A stretch of 64,000 bases of DNA, from positions 2,283,258-2,347,257 of the forward strand of contig JADWOT020000001.1 of NCBI GenBank assembly GCA_036345935.2, in the 5' to 3' direction. Below, piece after piece: positions 1 through 11,200 of this stretch. Source of the DNA: Taenia hydatigena (taxonomy: Eukaryota; Platyhelminthes; Cestoda; Cyclophyllidea; Taeniidae). The notes below the pieces were generated by a model. It ran no database searches. It saw only the letters and a program-made list of their open reading frames with translations, and was not told where the DNA came from. Each line of letters opens with the position of its first letter. The stretch's first letter is position 1. The position numbers and the translations under genes were made by a program.

Positions 1-729
1 CCTCGCACCTCCTTCAATCGGATTGCGGAGGTGGGCGTTTCGTGGTGGGAAGAGCAGAGTAGTGTGCGAATGCACGAAAGGCGTCCAACCCACCAAAGAA
101 CATGAGAGAATGGAGAGTCAGAGACTGTACTCCCGTCGACTCGACGTATCCCTACCAAAGTTCTTTGGTATTAGTGAGTTATCCAATTCCCATCCTCCTC
201 ATCTTCCTCCTCATTCACCTTTGTATGTGATACGATGGAGGACATTGGGCCAAAGTAGAGAAGCACAAGGGAAAGTGTTGCCTGGTGTGGCAAAATCACG
301 AAGAAGTACGGATGTGCAAGGTTGTTACCAGCAGACGCCACTGTCGAACACGGCACAACACGTGCCACTGATTGACATGAGCACAAACATGTCAAATGGG
401 AAGAGGTAAGTCACGCATTCGATAATCGGATATGCTTACCTTTGCGTTCGAACGCCTCTTGCCGCACATTTTGCTTCTACGTCGCGTCTTCGTTTCTGCC
501 ACTCAATTCGTCGTCAGCGTCTCCATCCCGCTTTGTTTCGTCGTCGTCGTCGCCGCCGCCGTCTCACTCTCCTTCTCCTCGTCACACTGAGCCTCCTACA
601 CTGCCGTCCTAAAAACGTCAAAGTAGCAAAGCAGAAGGGAATCGTAGGAATTAGGAAGTCGCCTTCGCCAGATCTGTAGCAATATTCATGGGTGAGTTGG
701 TCTTGTGTCTCTCCGGCACGCGTTTGCAG

Positions 730-788
730 ATCACCAAGTCGGTGGCAATAGCAGCAGCAGATGCAGTGAAATGGAAGCAGTGTAGCAG
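730..788 (+). other. Candidate micro-exon in block A
   Basis: A 59-bp stretch is flanked by a good 3' splice site (CGTTTGCAG before 730) and a good 5' splice site (GTGAGG from 789) and is open in one frame. The inverted copy near 21400-21462 differs by a 6-bp, frame-neutral GCA-type expansion. Small exons of this type are known from flatworm secreted-protein genes, but no neighbouring exon could be linked to it, so this is only a splice-signal observation. Confidence 0.2.
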
Positions 789-826
789 GTGAGGCAAGAC
801 TAGGCTTGACTAGACCGTACTGCACT

Positions 827-892
827 GGACCAGATCAGACCAGACCAGAGCAGAGCAGACCAGAGCAGAGCAGAACAGAGCAGAGCAGAGCA
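827..892. repeat. GAGCA/GACCA pentanucleotide minisatellite
   Basis: Tandem array of the 5-mers GACCA, GAGCA and GAACA. The array is shorter in the inverted copy (about 21295-21350) and in A'' (about 34005-34052), and is deleted together with its flanks in mosaic copy C (after about 56260). Confidence 0.8.
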
Positions 893-1314
893 GTTATCCA
901 TGCTAGATTATGGCAGCCTTGTGCAGGAGAGGGTAGGATACGATAGGGAAAAGGAGGACAGGTAGTCGTCTCTATGGACAACCATTGAAATCTACCTTAC
1001 CGTCTCTATCCGTTGCGTCCTCCTGCACTTACATGCCCCACTCCAACGCATCCTCGGTGAGTCTCTTCTTCATTTCCTTCTTACTTCACCTCACTCCTGC
1101 GCTGTTGGGTGGCGCGTCTTGCATCATGTCTTACCGTTCATGCTTCTTTCATTTAATTCAAGTCAATTGTAGGGGAATAAGTGCTTCCTGCATTGCGGCT
1201 CCTGACCGTCCTTCTTGTTTCCACTTCGGTGGCGCCAGAACGCGTTGCTCCTCTGGCCGCTCCACGCTTCTCTCACCTTCATATTCTCCGAATCCCCTTC
1301 TATTTCTCCCCCAC

Positions 1315-1350
1315 ATCCTCCTCCTCCTCCTCCTCCTCCTCCTCCTCCTC
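1315..1350. repeat. (CTC)n microsatellite
   Basis: A run of CTC triplets. It is much shorter in the inverted copy (about 20857-20870), in A'' (about 34480-34490) and in copy C (about 55890-55900). The overlapping poly-Leu, poly-Ser and poly-Pro open frames are an effect of this tract and are not listed as genes. Confidence 0.8.
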
Positions 1351-1813
1351 TTTGTACCTCATCCTTTGCCAGTGTCCCTTTAGTAAGTTCCATTCGTCTC
1401 TCCACTTGCCTCCAACTTCATTATACCATGGTAGGAGATAAGGAGATTCATGTCCGAGAATTGATGATTGGACGTAGACTAGACCGGACCAAGGCGAAGT
1501 GAAGCAGAATTAGTCAGTGACCAGATCTCGCTCTACCATAGCTGGGATTGCTTTAACCCTTCATTTGCATCTCTCTTCCTTTCTTTTCTTCTTTCCACCA
1601 CCTCACTTCGTCGCATACCACTCTGCCCCAGTTCTGCCCCTCCCTCTGTTTCTCCTTCTCCTGCACCATTTATACCTTCGAGAGCGAGGGTGAACGCCTT
1701 GCTCCAACTTTCCACTTCATAGTTCTGTCGGCCTACCACCCCCAAATCCCATTGCCAACTTCTACGTTCTCTCCTTTAAGAGAGTCCCTCTACGATGTGG
1801 TCTGCAACAATAG

Positions 1814-1842
1814 GTAAGAATTTGTCTCATCTTCGTCTGCAG
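1814..1842 (+). other. Candidate 29-bp GT-AG intron
   Basis: A strong donor (AATAG then GTAAGAA) is followed 29 bp later by a pyrimidine-rich acceptor ending CTGCAG. The arrangement is conserved in A' (minus) and A''. Flatworms do have very short introns, but 29 bp is at or below the usual minimum and no flanking gene model could be built. Confidence 0.15.
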
Positions 1843-2542
1843 ACGTGACACATCCTGGTGGTGGGAGGAGGGAGGTGATGGCCAATCGCCCATTATGCAT
1901 CTCACTGAGATGTGTAATAACATGAACAAAGTGTCCATCGAAGCGGCGGAAGCTGTCACACCAGATGGCGACGAGTTGTCCTCTGTGTGGCCAGGATTCG
2001 GGACTCATCGAACGAAGTGGTGCGGTGAGAGCAGTGCTGGATGGAGTGGTTCTGGAATCCGTCGTTCTGCGTTTGTGGGAGTCAAAACTGGACACTTCCT
2101 GTCATTGGACAGTGAAAATTTGAAGGAATTTCACCCTCACCCACCTTCAATTACTCCACAGACTTGCACTGATACCCTCCCCTCTCCCCTTTTCTCATAG
2201 AAGCGTTTTTCATTGAACTACGTCTTCTTGGGCACCGTGATATGCACATTTAATTGGTTAGTGCATCGATTTTCATGGACACGTTGAGTCTCCAATGTCA
2301 CAGTCATTCGCTGCTGCAGTCTGTCACGTCTCTTTGTGAAATCGCATCCAACCCACCTGCCATACAGCTGTGATACTCGGCAGATTCATGGCAGGACATT
2401 TGAAAGGCATTTCGTTGCCACGAATAGGCAACAAATATTGCTGATGGATCCCTCCACTTGGCACTTATCAGTGCTAGAAATTCAAAGTTGAATATCTGTT
2501 GCAGTGGTGGGTGGTAGGGTGGATAAAGTAATGGATGGGTGA

Positions 2543-2669
2543 GTAAGTGGGTGAGTGAGTGAGTGAGTGAGTGAGTGAGTGAGTGAGTGAGTGAGTGAGT
2601 GAGTGAGGGAGTGAGTGAGTGAGTGAGTGAGTGAGTGAGTGAGTGAGTGAGTGAGTGAGTGAGTGAGTG
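2543..2669. repeat. (GAGT)n tetranucleotide array
   Basis: Tandem GAGT/GTGA array of roughly 120 bp with a few variant units (GGGA, GTAA). It is of similar length but different interruptions in A' (about 19563-19672) and only about 40 bp in A'' (about 35673-35713). The overlapping reverse frame that would read as a Thr-His-Ser-Leu repeat is not a gene. Confidence 0.92.
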
Positions 2670-3550
2670 GGTAAGCAAATAGTTCCAGTCTTATTGACTC
2701 AACACGCGAAGGCGTGGAATCTCACCTAATGGTGCTCTTTCGGCGAAATGGTGTTGGTTTATGCTTTAAGCGGTGCAGTAAAATGCAGCGAAAAGAAAAC
2801 CTGCGCACAAGGTAATTGTTGCACGGAAGGATTAGTGATGGAGGACCATTTGAATGGTGGATAGGAGGAATGGATGGATGAATGAATGGTGGGACTGGTA
2901 ATCGGGTGCATGGACGAAGGGATAAATGAATAGTAAGGGGCAGCAGGGATGGACGGATGAATAAACGGCTGGGGTTTGATAATATAGGCGATCGATGCGT
3001 GGACTGTGGGGCGAGTGTGAATAGGTGGCGCTCAGAAGCGGGATCGCGAATGATAATTCGACGGATGGGTGGGTGATGGCGGGAGAGGGGGGCTGAGTAA
3101 AGGACGGAAGGGTAATTCCGATTTGTGAAAAATCGCTTATTCTAAGACTACCCTCAACACCCTTCCACTACTAATTTTCCATCGAACCCAATGCGCAGGT
3201 CTTTCAGATAAACACTCTCTCATTATCTTCACTTTAAAAGGATCCATTCGCCAACCGCCACAGCCAGCATGGCCAGGTGCAGGTGATGCACACACTCTGC
3301 CTCCACTTAATCAATGGTTGGCAGGCTCCGGCGCTTGCTTGTCCACTTCTGCGTCACGTCCACGTCAATCAAGCTCTTCATCTCATCAAGCGCTATTCCC
3401 AATCCCTACTTCCGCAGCCCTTGTGCACGGTCTTACTCTTCTTCCGCGTCGTCGTTTGCTCGTCCCACAGTCCTACCTCATGTTGCAGATTCTTTCCCTT
3501 TTGTCTGCTTCATCCGCTTTATCCTCTCCCTCTCACCCACTTCGCTGTCA

Positions 3551-3800
3551 TCACAACCTGCTATCTTCACCTCTACCACTACTAACGTGGGTAGAATTGA
3601 GGAGGACCTTGGAAGCACTCGTACCACATTTTACAAGGCAGACGACTCCGGCAACGATAGGTGGAGGGTCATGCGCCTCTGCGCATTGTCTAACAGCTCC
3701 ACTCCTAACACACTCACCAATTGCGACAGCATGGGGACATAAGATGCTCACATTGTGCCAACAATTACATGAGCAAAAGGACCGTGACCGATGATTAAGA
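3551..3800 (-). other. Candidate Cys-containing downstream exon region, block A
   Basis: Minus-strand open frame containing a short Cys-bearing module (residue pattern C-x8-C-x15-C-x3-C followed by Ser/Thr-rich sequence). It lies on the same strand as, and downstream of, the signal-peptide exon at 4473-4518. A GTGAGT-type donor interrupts the frame (CAATTG then GTGAGTGTG in the A' copy near 18517-18530), so exon limits are uncertain. The same module sits exactly at the chimeric junction in A'' (36594-36794 minus). Confidence 0.25.
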
Positions 3801-4472
3801 TTGCTGTGGGTGATAGTTAATCTCAGGATAATTACTGTGAAATGAAATGGATGTAGTGTAAACTGGGGCGTAAAAGAAAGGGAAATAGTGCACAAAAATG
3901 GTGTCAAGATGAGAGGTGTGAATGGAAGGCACATAGAAGGAGGAAGAGATGAGAGAAGAAATTGGTGCATGGATGTATGACATCAGAACGAAAGATGAGC
4001 TAAATGGAGTGCTGGATGAATGGAGGACAAAGGGAGGGAGGCAGAAAGAGAGGGATTGTGAAGAAAGATGGACTGATGGACGTATACTGGAATGGTAGAA
4101 GGATGGAGAAGAGGATGCAAAGGAAGAGATGCATAGATGGATGGGGACAGAGAAGGTTTGAGGGGTAGTTTAATAAGCGAATTTGTGAGTGGATGGACTC
4201 GAAACCCATGCCTTCTGGACACCGTGTAGTGATGCAGTCAAGCTTGCCAACCAACAATTGCGATTTCACAATGCAAAATACACAGATCGCATGGTTCACG
4301 CATTCCCGTCTACACCAAGCCACCGTACGCCCACCAGTCCACTTTCACCTACTCACCTCTATGCTTTCACACAATTGCCCATCATTTCACATCTACTGCA
4401 TGCCACATTTTACTTTCTCTGCCAACTTAGCTTGGATGCAGATGTGGCTGGTGACTTGAGCTCCGTACTCAC

Positions 4473-4518
4473 CACTGATAAGGAGGAGGAGGAGGAGGCG
4501 AAATTGTTGGCTGCTCAT
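4473..4518 (-). CDS. Signal-peptide exon with 5' splice site (block A copy), partial gene
   Basis: On the minus strand an ATG at 4518 opens a 46-bp exon: a short polar start, a run of seven consecutive leucine/isoleucine-type residues (an ideal secretion signal core), then a partial codon directly followed by the donor GTGAGT (complement of 4467-4472). The exon is phase 1. It is conserved in A' (17718-17763 plus). A diverged relic near 53590-53635 keeps the donor region but has lost the leucine core. Downstream exons on the minus strand should lie below 4467; a candidate is the reading frame around 3551-3790. No TATA box is evident upstream. The product is unknown. Confidence 0.45.
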
Positions 4519-6669
4519 GTTAGCGACTCGTGGTGCGTGATTCATGTAATGCTGGTTATTAGCGCTGTCATCGAACAGGCGAATCGTAACTCCTTGCCAA
4601 TACGACTCGTGAAGGTACAGCACACACACTGTGTGTTGATGTGGTTAGAACACACTTGGGCAACAGTCTAGTCTAGTCTAGTCTTCATGCATTTCGACAA
4701 GAAATTGGAAAGGAGAGAGACCAGTTTCATGGCCGATTCTTCACCCTCATGTCCACTTGCGACCGTTAATAGACGGGCCCACAATCAGGTGATTAGCCCT
4801 CGATTCCAGCCTTTCTTAAAACAACGCCATTGTAGCAGTTTTGTTGCCACAATCAAATAACGTCAGTTCTCCACATTTGCTAATGGTGAACGCCGTGGAA
4901 CTGGTTTTGTGATAGGCAGCACACATTCTCGCATTCCAAATGGGTAGATTTGACTGCCGCTGCTCTGATGGGTGCGAGGACATCTTGGGCACGGCTGGAG
5001 AGAGATCTGTGACTTTCCAATAAATATGACAAACAATTGACATATGCAGGCTGCTAGTGATTGTCTCTAATTCTGTGCTTAAATGCTTTGCCTCTAATCA
5101 GAGAGAGGTATAGGATTGGTACGATCTCCCGGTGTGAGCGCAGAAAGATGCTTGTTCTTCAACGAGGAGTAAGAAGAGGTGAAAGAGGATAATCCAAGGA
5201 ATTGAATTAAATAACTATGACTAGCAATAGGCATGAGGCTAAAGGCCTTGTTGCGGGCGCATAGATCTCTCGGCTTGCCCACTCACTGGGAGTACTACCT
5301 CATGTGCCCAAACAATGTAGAAAATAGAGCGAAAAGACTAAGGTAGTCAAGTTAGGGATGCTTGACTCACCCACAATTCCAATGCATTCCACTTGTCATC
5401 TGTACGCTGGCTTTTCCACATCCTTCGAACAGAGAGGGAAGTGTGTCAAGAACAAAACGGGCAAAATCTGCTCGTTTGAAGCAGAGTGCAGTAGAGGCGT
5501 CTCATTGCGTCCATTTGGGACACTTTTCGATTGAGAATAATGGTAGAGACATGATGAAGAAACAAGCTCGAGGTGACGATTGCGCCCTGTGCATCCATGG
5601 TTAGTGCCCATAGCAAGGTGGGTATAGCGGAATCGGATCTGAGTAGACACGCTGTATACCTAAGGACTGGAACGAAAACAAGTCTATCGACCTTGGCAAT
5701 GGGCGCTTGACCAATGAATGAACAGCTAAGTAAGTACGAGGACATAAGTTTTGCAAATTTTTCTACTTACTCCGCCAAGTCTTCACCTCTTACTCAATAT
5801 GGGCTGGAATTTTGCACACACATGAAAGGACTGTTTAGCATTGCCGGTGAAATGGTTTCTGCAGCGACCCATAATGTCCACTTTTCGCAACTCGTGTCAT
5901 AGCTAATGGTAGTGCTGCTAGCACACCTGCCATGCAGAGCTATTGACAAATAGCAATTCAAAGTCATAGGTCAGCAAAGATGATACATGCTGGCGATGTT
6001 TCCATCCCCAGATAATGCTCGTTTTCGATGTCCCGATGGCTCCATTTCCATGGCTAATCATTCTACGCATGCTATGCACACTTGACTCTTGCTTTTCTTA
6101 TCATGATTCGTTTTAATCATGCACAGCCATACCTTACAGGCACTAGCACTCATTCTGAGGCCAAGATCCACCGAGCAAATGTACGTGAGACTGATCTCAC
6201 TTATCATCCCAATAAGTCGTCAACATCTGGATTAGCATTCCTTGGGAGAAAACTCAACTCCCCACAGTGACCACATCTTTGACAAGCTCATTCTTTTGCC
6301 GCGCAAGGCAAGAGCCGCGAAGATCTGGATCAGATGAGCGGCTAAGTAAAACGAACGCAACGAATTGATTTGCGAGAGCACTGTCATGAAATCTAAACAC
6401 TATTGTTGTGTGTTAGGCCATGATTGTTCAAATAAAGCGGGAAAAACAACGACACATCTGGAGGAAAATGCATAGCAGATTTACTCCTCCACTTGAGGTC
6501 TTGATGCTGCTTTTACAGGCATCTCAGACTCCGCAATGGAAGAATATTAAGGGAGAAGAAGCCTACTTTACGGCGAAGGAAGGAGGAAGAAGCCCTACTA
6601 GCGCAGCAGTCGTCGCCCCTATCGCCTATCCACCAATGCAGCACGCAAGTCACGCATAGAAATCACTGG

Positions 6670-6800
6670 GTGGTGAAACAAAATTGGAGAAATATCATTG
6701 GTCAATAATTTAGTCACAGGGAATTAATGTGTAGATAAAAGGAAAAACCAATCGTAAAAGAGATCTCATAAATAAATGAAATGCATCAATTCATCCACTG
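6670..6800 (+). repeat. Short duplicated segment, paired with 42935-43065
   Basis: About 130 bp beginning GGTGGTGAAACAAAATTGG and ending ATTCATCCACT recurs at 42935-43065 in the same orientation with more divergence than the A/B copies. It is therefore an older duplication. No coding potential. Confidence 0.75.
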
Positions 6801-6935
6801 AATAAAAAAGCAGATGCAGTGACCTGAGGTTTCATTGTGGGTGAGTGACATTAACGCTGACAAACCGCCAACCAGCTCTTCGATGAGCAGATCTGAAGGC
6901 CAGCCTACCTGTGGACTAGTGGCGATTGGGCCTAG

Positions 6936-6961
6936 GTGTGTGTGTGTGTGTGTGTGTGTGT
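6936..6961. repeat. (GT)n microsatellite
   Basis: Uninterrupted GT dinucleotide repeat. The duplicate at 54399-54426 is slightly longer. Confidence 0.9.
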
Positions 6962-7978
6962 ACGGTATTTAGGTGTGAATCTGAGTCTGAGTGCCCTTCT
7001 GATGCAAATCAGTCACTCGGCTGACCCAATTAAGCGTACCTACTTGGGACTGAAGGACATCGGTCTCGGTCCGACTGCTGTCCCAATTGAAGTGCCCTTA
7101 ACGTAATGGCCCGACAACTAGGAGTGGGGATTTTCAGTGCCTTCCCACCAGCAGCCAAATGGATGAAAGCGTCTGCGAACACAGATAGCAACATCCATGT
7201 GGATTTACAGGTAGTCCTAGAATCGTAATGCAGTCTTCATTCCCCTTCCTGAAATAAGTGTCAGTGTATTAGTCAACTAGCCCACTTGAAGAGCAAGAGA
7301 GAACCCGTTCCAGCAAGTCAAATGAACCAACTCTCTCTGACCAGTTGCATCACCATTTGCTTTCACCTCCTCAGAGGCTAACACGAGCTGCATCCACTTG
7401 CCTCGGTCGAACTCAGTGGGAAGGAGGGCGAGATGACAAGGTGGTCATTTGGATGGCTACGTGGTGTAATTCACCGCCACCGATGTTTTAGCACTCTAGA
7501 GGTTGACATTAGTAGTGCCATATGCAATGCCTTCTTTCTTTCGTCCACCCAACTTCAGTCTCCCTGTCACCGATGGAACGCAATGCGAGTATTTCCAAGG
7601 CGATTGTTAGTGTTACTGACCACGGTGACACCGTTATTTGGTTAGGAGCCGTAAAGAGCAATTAACTTGCGCATGACGACGAATGCGGTGAAAAGGGTTG
7701 CGAACACGTGGACTTGACGAAGGCGATAAATCCTAGGCACGCGTGCATATTGAAGACGCCCACGAAGACAAGAATAAAGCATGCGGGTGAGTGAGTGTCC
7801 TTCCTCTTTATGTCCTAACTTTTATGTTGGCGTTCAGAAACAATAGGTGTTTTGTGAGGCAACAGCCTGACTACAACCACCGACGTCTGTCGCCTTCCCT
7901 GGTCCTCGAAGCGTCCTACTGAAGTCAATAAGTAGACAGTGCATGACGAGGTGTGATTTCATGTCGAAGTTGTGAATT

Positions 7979-8191
7979 ATGTGCTTCATGCGAATGCGAC
8001 TTCTCCTTTCCTTGTTTGCGTTATTGACCAGCAGCTGCTACGAAACAAATGAGATTTTGGAAGTTCGAATCCAAATCCACTGTATGGCGATGAATGTCAG
8101 TCGGAATCTTTGCCTGAGTAACTACGAAGTGTTATCCGCATCGTCATCAGCAAGCACTTTGTATCAGCTTAGTGTCAAAATGAGCCTTTAA
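7979..8191 (+). CDS. Small putative secreted protein
   Basis: 70-codon frame with three closely spaced ATGs (7979, 7988, 7994). From the third, the product opens with a typical signal peptide (MRLLLSLFALLTSSC), leaving a mature peptide of roughly 50 residues with Cys and Ser-rich stretches and no recognised domain. A canonical AATAAA lies at 8206-8211, 15 bp after the stop, so this looks like a terminal or single exon of an expressed gene. The duplicate at 60851-61063 keeps the frame, stop and AATAAA with only two or three amino-acid changes. No TATA box is seen immediately upstream, so a 5' non-coding exon is possible. Function unknown. Confidence 0.5.
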   Translation: MCFMRMRLLLSLFALLTSSCYETNEILEVRIQIHCMAMNVSRNLCLSNYEVLSASSSASTLYQLSVKMSL

Positions 8192-8205
8192 TGTGTTAAG
8201 TTGGC

Positions 8206-8211
8206 AATAAA
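8206..8211 (+). terminator. Polyadenylation signal AATAAA
   Basis: Perfect AATAAA hexamer 15 bp downstream of the stop codon of the small secreted-protein frame. It is conserved at 61078-61083 in the duplicate. Confidence 0.5.
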
Positions 8212-11200
8212 AGTGTAAACTATTTTACCAGACGCGTTTCTTAACCTTTTCTTGCATTCGGTGTGTGTCGACGCTTTAATATTAAGCTCAATGTTTGTTT
8301 GGCTACGCTAATCTGCTTCGAGTCTCGATTTGCCAGCAGTTAACTCCAGTATGCAGCTTGATTATGGCAAGTAAAAGAGTAAAATCCAGAAGAGACAAGA
8401 GCATATTCACAAGAGTCATCCTCGCTTTGCGCGTCCTTCAACGAGCTCCATTTAGGCTAAACGTGTGCCAAAATAATTGCCTTACTAAAATAATGCCAGA
8501 CCGACGCTGTGGGAAAGCTTTGCCACTGGTGCCTTGAACAGCGATCGAATTAACTACCGCATTTTGGAAGATCAACACCCCTCACGCTATATCAAAACAA
8601 AAATGAGCTTCTCTTCTACTACTCACATAATTAAGTGAGGCATTCTGAAAGTGACGAAGACGAAATCGCCAAGGACTTCATGGACTCAGTGCAAATACTT
8701 TTGCAGAATTACTAGAAGGCGGTTTTAGGGCTTAGTGACGCTCCATTGTCCATGACATTGGAGCTGGTCATTCCGGCTGCGATCATCGTGGTTAGCACAG
8801 CAGCAAATAAGCTCAAAGCCTCATTATAACCAAGTCAACTAATGGTAGATGTCATAGTAACTTGAACGCACCAGTAAGTGAGGCCCTTTTGAATAGATAA
8901 TACCAGTGAGGTAAACATTTGATGCGAATGCGTTTGCATCGCGAAAAAATGGGCAGTGGCACAGAATTGATATGATGTATCCATCCGTGCAAAATTTAGC
9001 TTTTGCGATTAACGCAGACAGAATAATTCGCTTGTGAATACGATCAAAAAATATGAGATTAACTAAGCCAAGCTAAGCAATGAAGGCCATTTATTTGAGT
9101 GAGAAGCATTAACTCACGGACAGTAGGTATCAAAAACAAGGAGAAAATTTTGCGCATATTCTTATTTATGCCTCTGAGGCAGGAGCAGAACTTGATTGTC
9201 TCCACACACCACAAGAGTTTGGTTTGGCCGACCTGACTCAGCCAGTCTCCGAAGACAGGATGCCTTCCCAGAAACGGCAATGTGCTCCAGGTCCTTCCGT
9301 GCAATAACAGAAAATCATCCTTCAGTGCATTGGTGGATCGCGTTAGGGGTTGCATGTCGAGCATGGACCGTTACATTCTAATTGTGTACCTAAGAATCTC
9401 CTAGATAATTTGAAGAGATTTAGACGTCGACTTTGAACCGGGCACCTGAAGAACCAAACGATAATTCTAGCGAGAAAAATAACAACGGCTGAAGAGATCA
9501 CTGCCTGACCCCTATGCTCATCATTGTGTATATTTAGTGGGTACTCAAGTTCTTCTCCATGGTGGTGAGGCAGGAATGCCCGGATCTCTGACATTCATAA
9601 CCGCCATTGGAGGCGTCACCACCAAGGCAACAGCTTACTGCAACTTTATTCATCGTTGCTGGTACCATTTGTAGGGAGAAATACACGACTGCCTGTAAAA
9701 CCACTTGCCTTGGTGTCCAAAAATAATACTAGAGCTGAAGACGCTGTTTTTCTTTAACCTGCGTGACACCTGCTGTAGATCACTTTTTGGCTTCCAGCTT
9801 GACTTGGCACAACCGCTAACAAACGCTGCAAAGGCGCTTTAGATTTCCACTTAACGAGGCTTTCAATTTCAAACAAACAAACTTAAGAGCACGTTAGGAA
9901 TCGGAATTTGAGAAGGAAAAACCGCAAATTACGTCTTCAATTTAATGTATTGCGCTTCTACTCTCTATTGCCACAAGTTCCAATGAATTAAAAGCAGAAT
10001 AGACATAATCGATCTCCCGTAAAGGACATAACTCCTCGAAGCTGGACGATTTAGTATCCACCATCTCGACAGCAGGGCTAAAGATAGAAGCTCGCACACG
10101 CTTGCTCGAATTGTGCAAATCCTCATCACATCGTGGAGTCTCCTTCTCCTCCCCTTGCTTTCGTCGTCTGACTGCCTGGTGCCGGAATCCATGAGTTGTG
10201 CGATTGTGGCTAAGACGGTTGTACGCTCGGATCGAGAGGCCCATTCCGCCAATCAGTGCCGACTATCATAAAGGGGAAGAGGGATGCAGAGCGGGAAGCC
10301 TGTGCCCCATCATTGACAGTCTCCCCTTCCCTCTCACCCCTCTGCTATCCTGCCCTCCCCTCCGAGTTAGGGAGAGGGACTGACGGGGAGGGGGGAGCGT
10401 AGGTGAAAGGGGAGACAGATTGTGCACCTGGACGAAGAGGGAGAGAGGCAGCATTTTGGAGATCAGGGTTCGACTGAAGTGTTTCGAAGTCGGTGTCTTA
10501 TAGCAGGTATGGCGCATGCTTAACCACTATCATTCAGTGCATTGGGCTGGTTTTCCATGCACTCATGGCACACTCATTGTACCTAGGCGCCCGACTGATT
10601 CATTCCAAGGGGTATAAGGGAAGAGTTGCCGTTACCTGTTTCGATGGTTGCCTCTTTTAGTTCTTTGTGTGGGCTAGGAGGGTGTCCATTTCTAACCGAT
10701 ATCATGGGTCTTACGTGTTTGCATGGGATGAGATCCTGTCATGGTAAAGGTGTCAAGGGCTTGTCCAAACATCGACGGCACTGGTGGAAGGTGCCGTTGG
10801 GGTGCTAAGGTGTAAAGTCCGAGTACCCCGTAGTCTACACTCATCGACGGAAGACTTAAAGCATAGAGCACAAATGGGACAGTCCTGCCGTGGTGGAAAC
10901 ATTCGACAGATTGAAATGCCTCATAGCCCCTCCCGACAGTGGTGGCAGCCACTCTGCAGCCTTCGTATTCACCTCTGGGAATATTTGATTAATGCGTGCA
11001 ATGCTTGGTCATGTCAGTAAATGCCTCGTGACGAAATTGACTGAGAGGCGATCCCTTCAGCTTTTGGTCAAAGAAGTGGCTTATCTAAAATGACTCAACT
11101 GTGCTGACAGACTTTCCTCTGTCGACGTCGTTTACGTGGTGTCAGACGCATCTCTGGGCCATTTGTCACCTGAAGCACCTTTTCTAACAACTCGTCAAAC

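Larger units (their letters stand above)
1..6649 (+). repeat. Segmental duplication block A (reference copy)
   Basis: This block recurs reverse-complemented at 15587-22177 and, as far as position 3697, directly at about 33166-36740. The right boundary is sharp: both copies share the sequence ending GCAGCACGCAAG (6649 here, 15587 in the inverted copy) and are unrelated beyond it. The left end runs off the window. Position 1 also lacks about 13 bases present at the matching site of the other copies (around 22178 and 33165). Copies differ by scattered substitutions and by the lengths of simple repeats, so they are recent or homogenised. Apart from one splice-consistent signal-peptide exon (4473-4518 minus) I find no confident gene. 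The many open frames of 60-160 codons lie on both strands, often through low-complexity sequence, and are shared simply because the DNA is duplicated. Confidence 0.93.

Noticed and set aside
514..825. Arg-rich frame from CGT/CGC triplets
   Set aside because: Low-complexity triplet tract read in an arbitrary frame.
2304..2678. 124-codon frame with Ser-Leu-Thr-His repeats
   Set aside because: Translation of the GAGT tetranucleotide array; not maintained between copies.
3277..3794. Three overlapping plus-strand frames of 102-158 codons
   Set aside because: Present in all copies only because the DNA is duplicated; all three frames and the minus strand are open, and no start context, signal or motif singles one out.
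4667..4684. AGTCT direct repeat as a regulatory array
   Set aside because: Only a short run of pentamers, similar to nearby simple repeats; no gene starts next to it.
10692..10952. Possible LINE-type zinc-finger remnant on the minus strand
   Set aside because: A loose resemblance to the CxxC-type tails of flatworm non-LTR elements could not be supported by any ordered motif.
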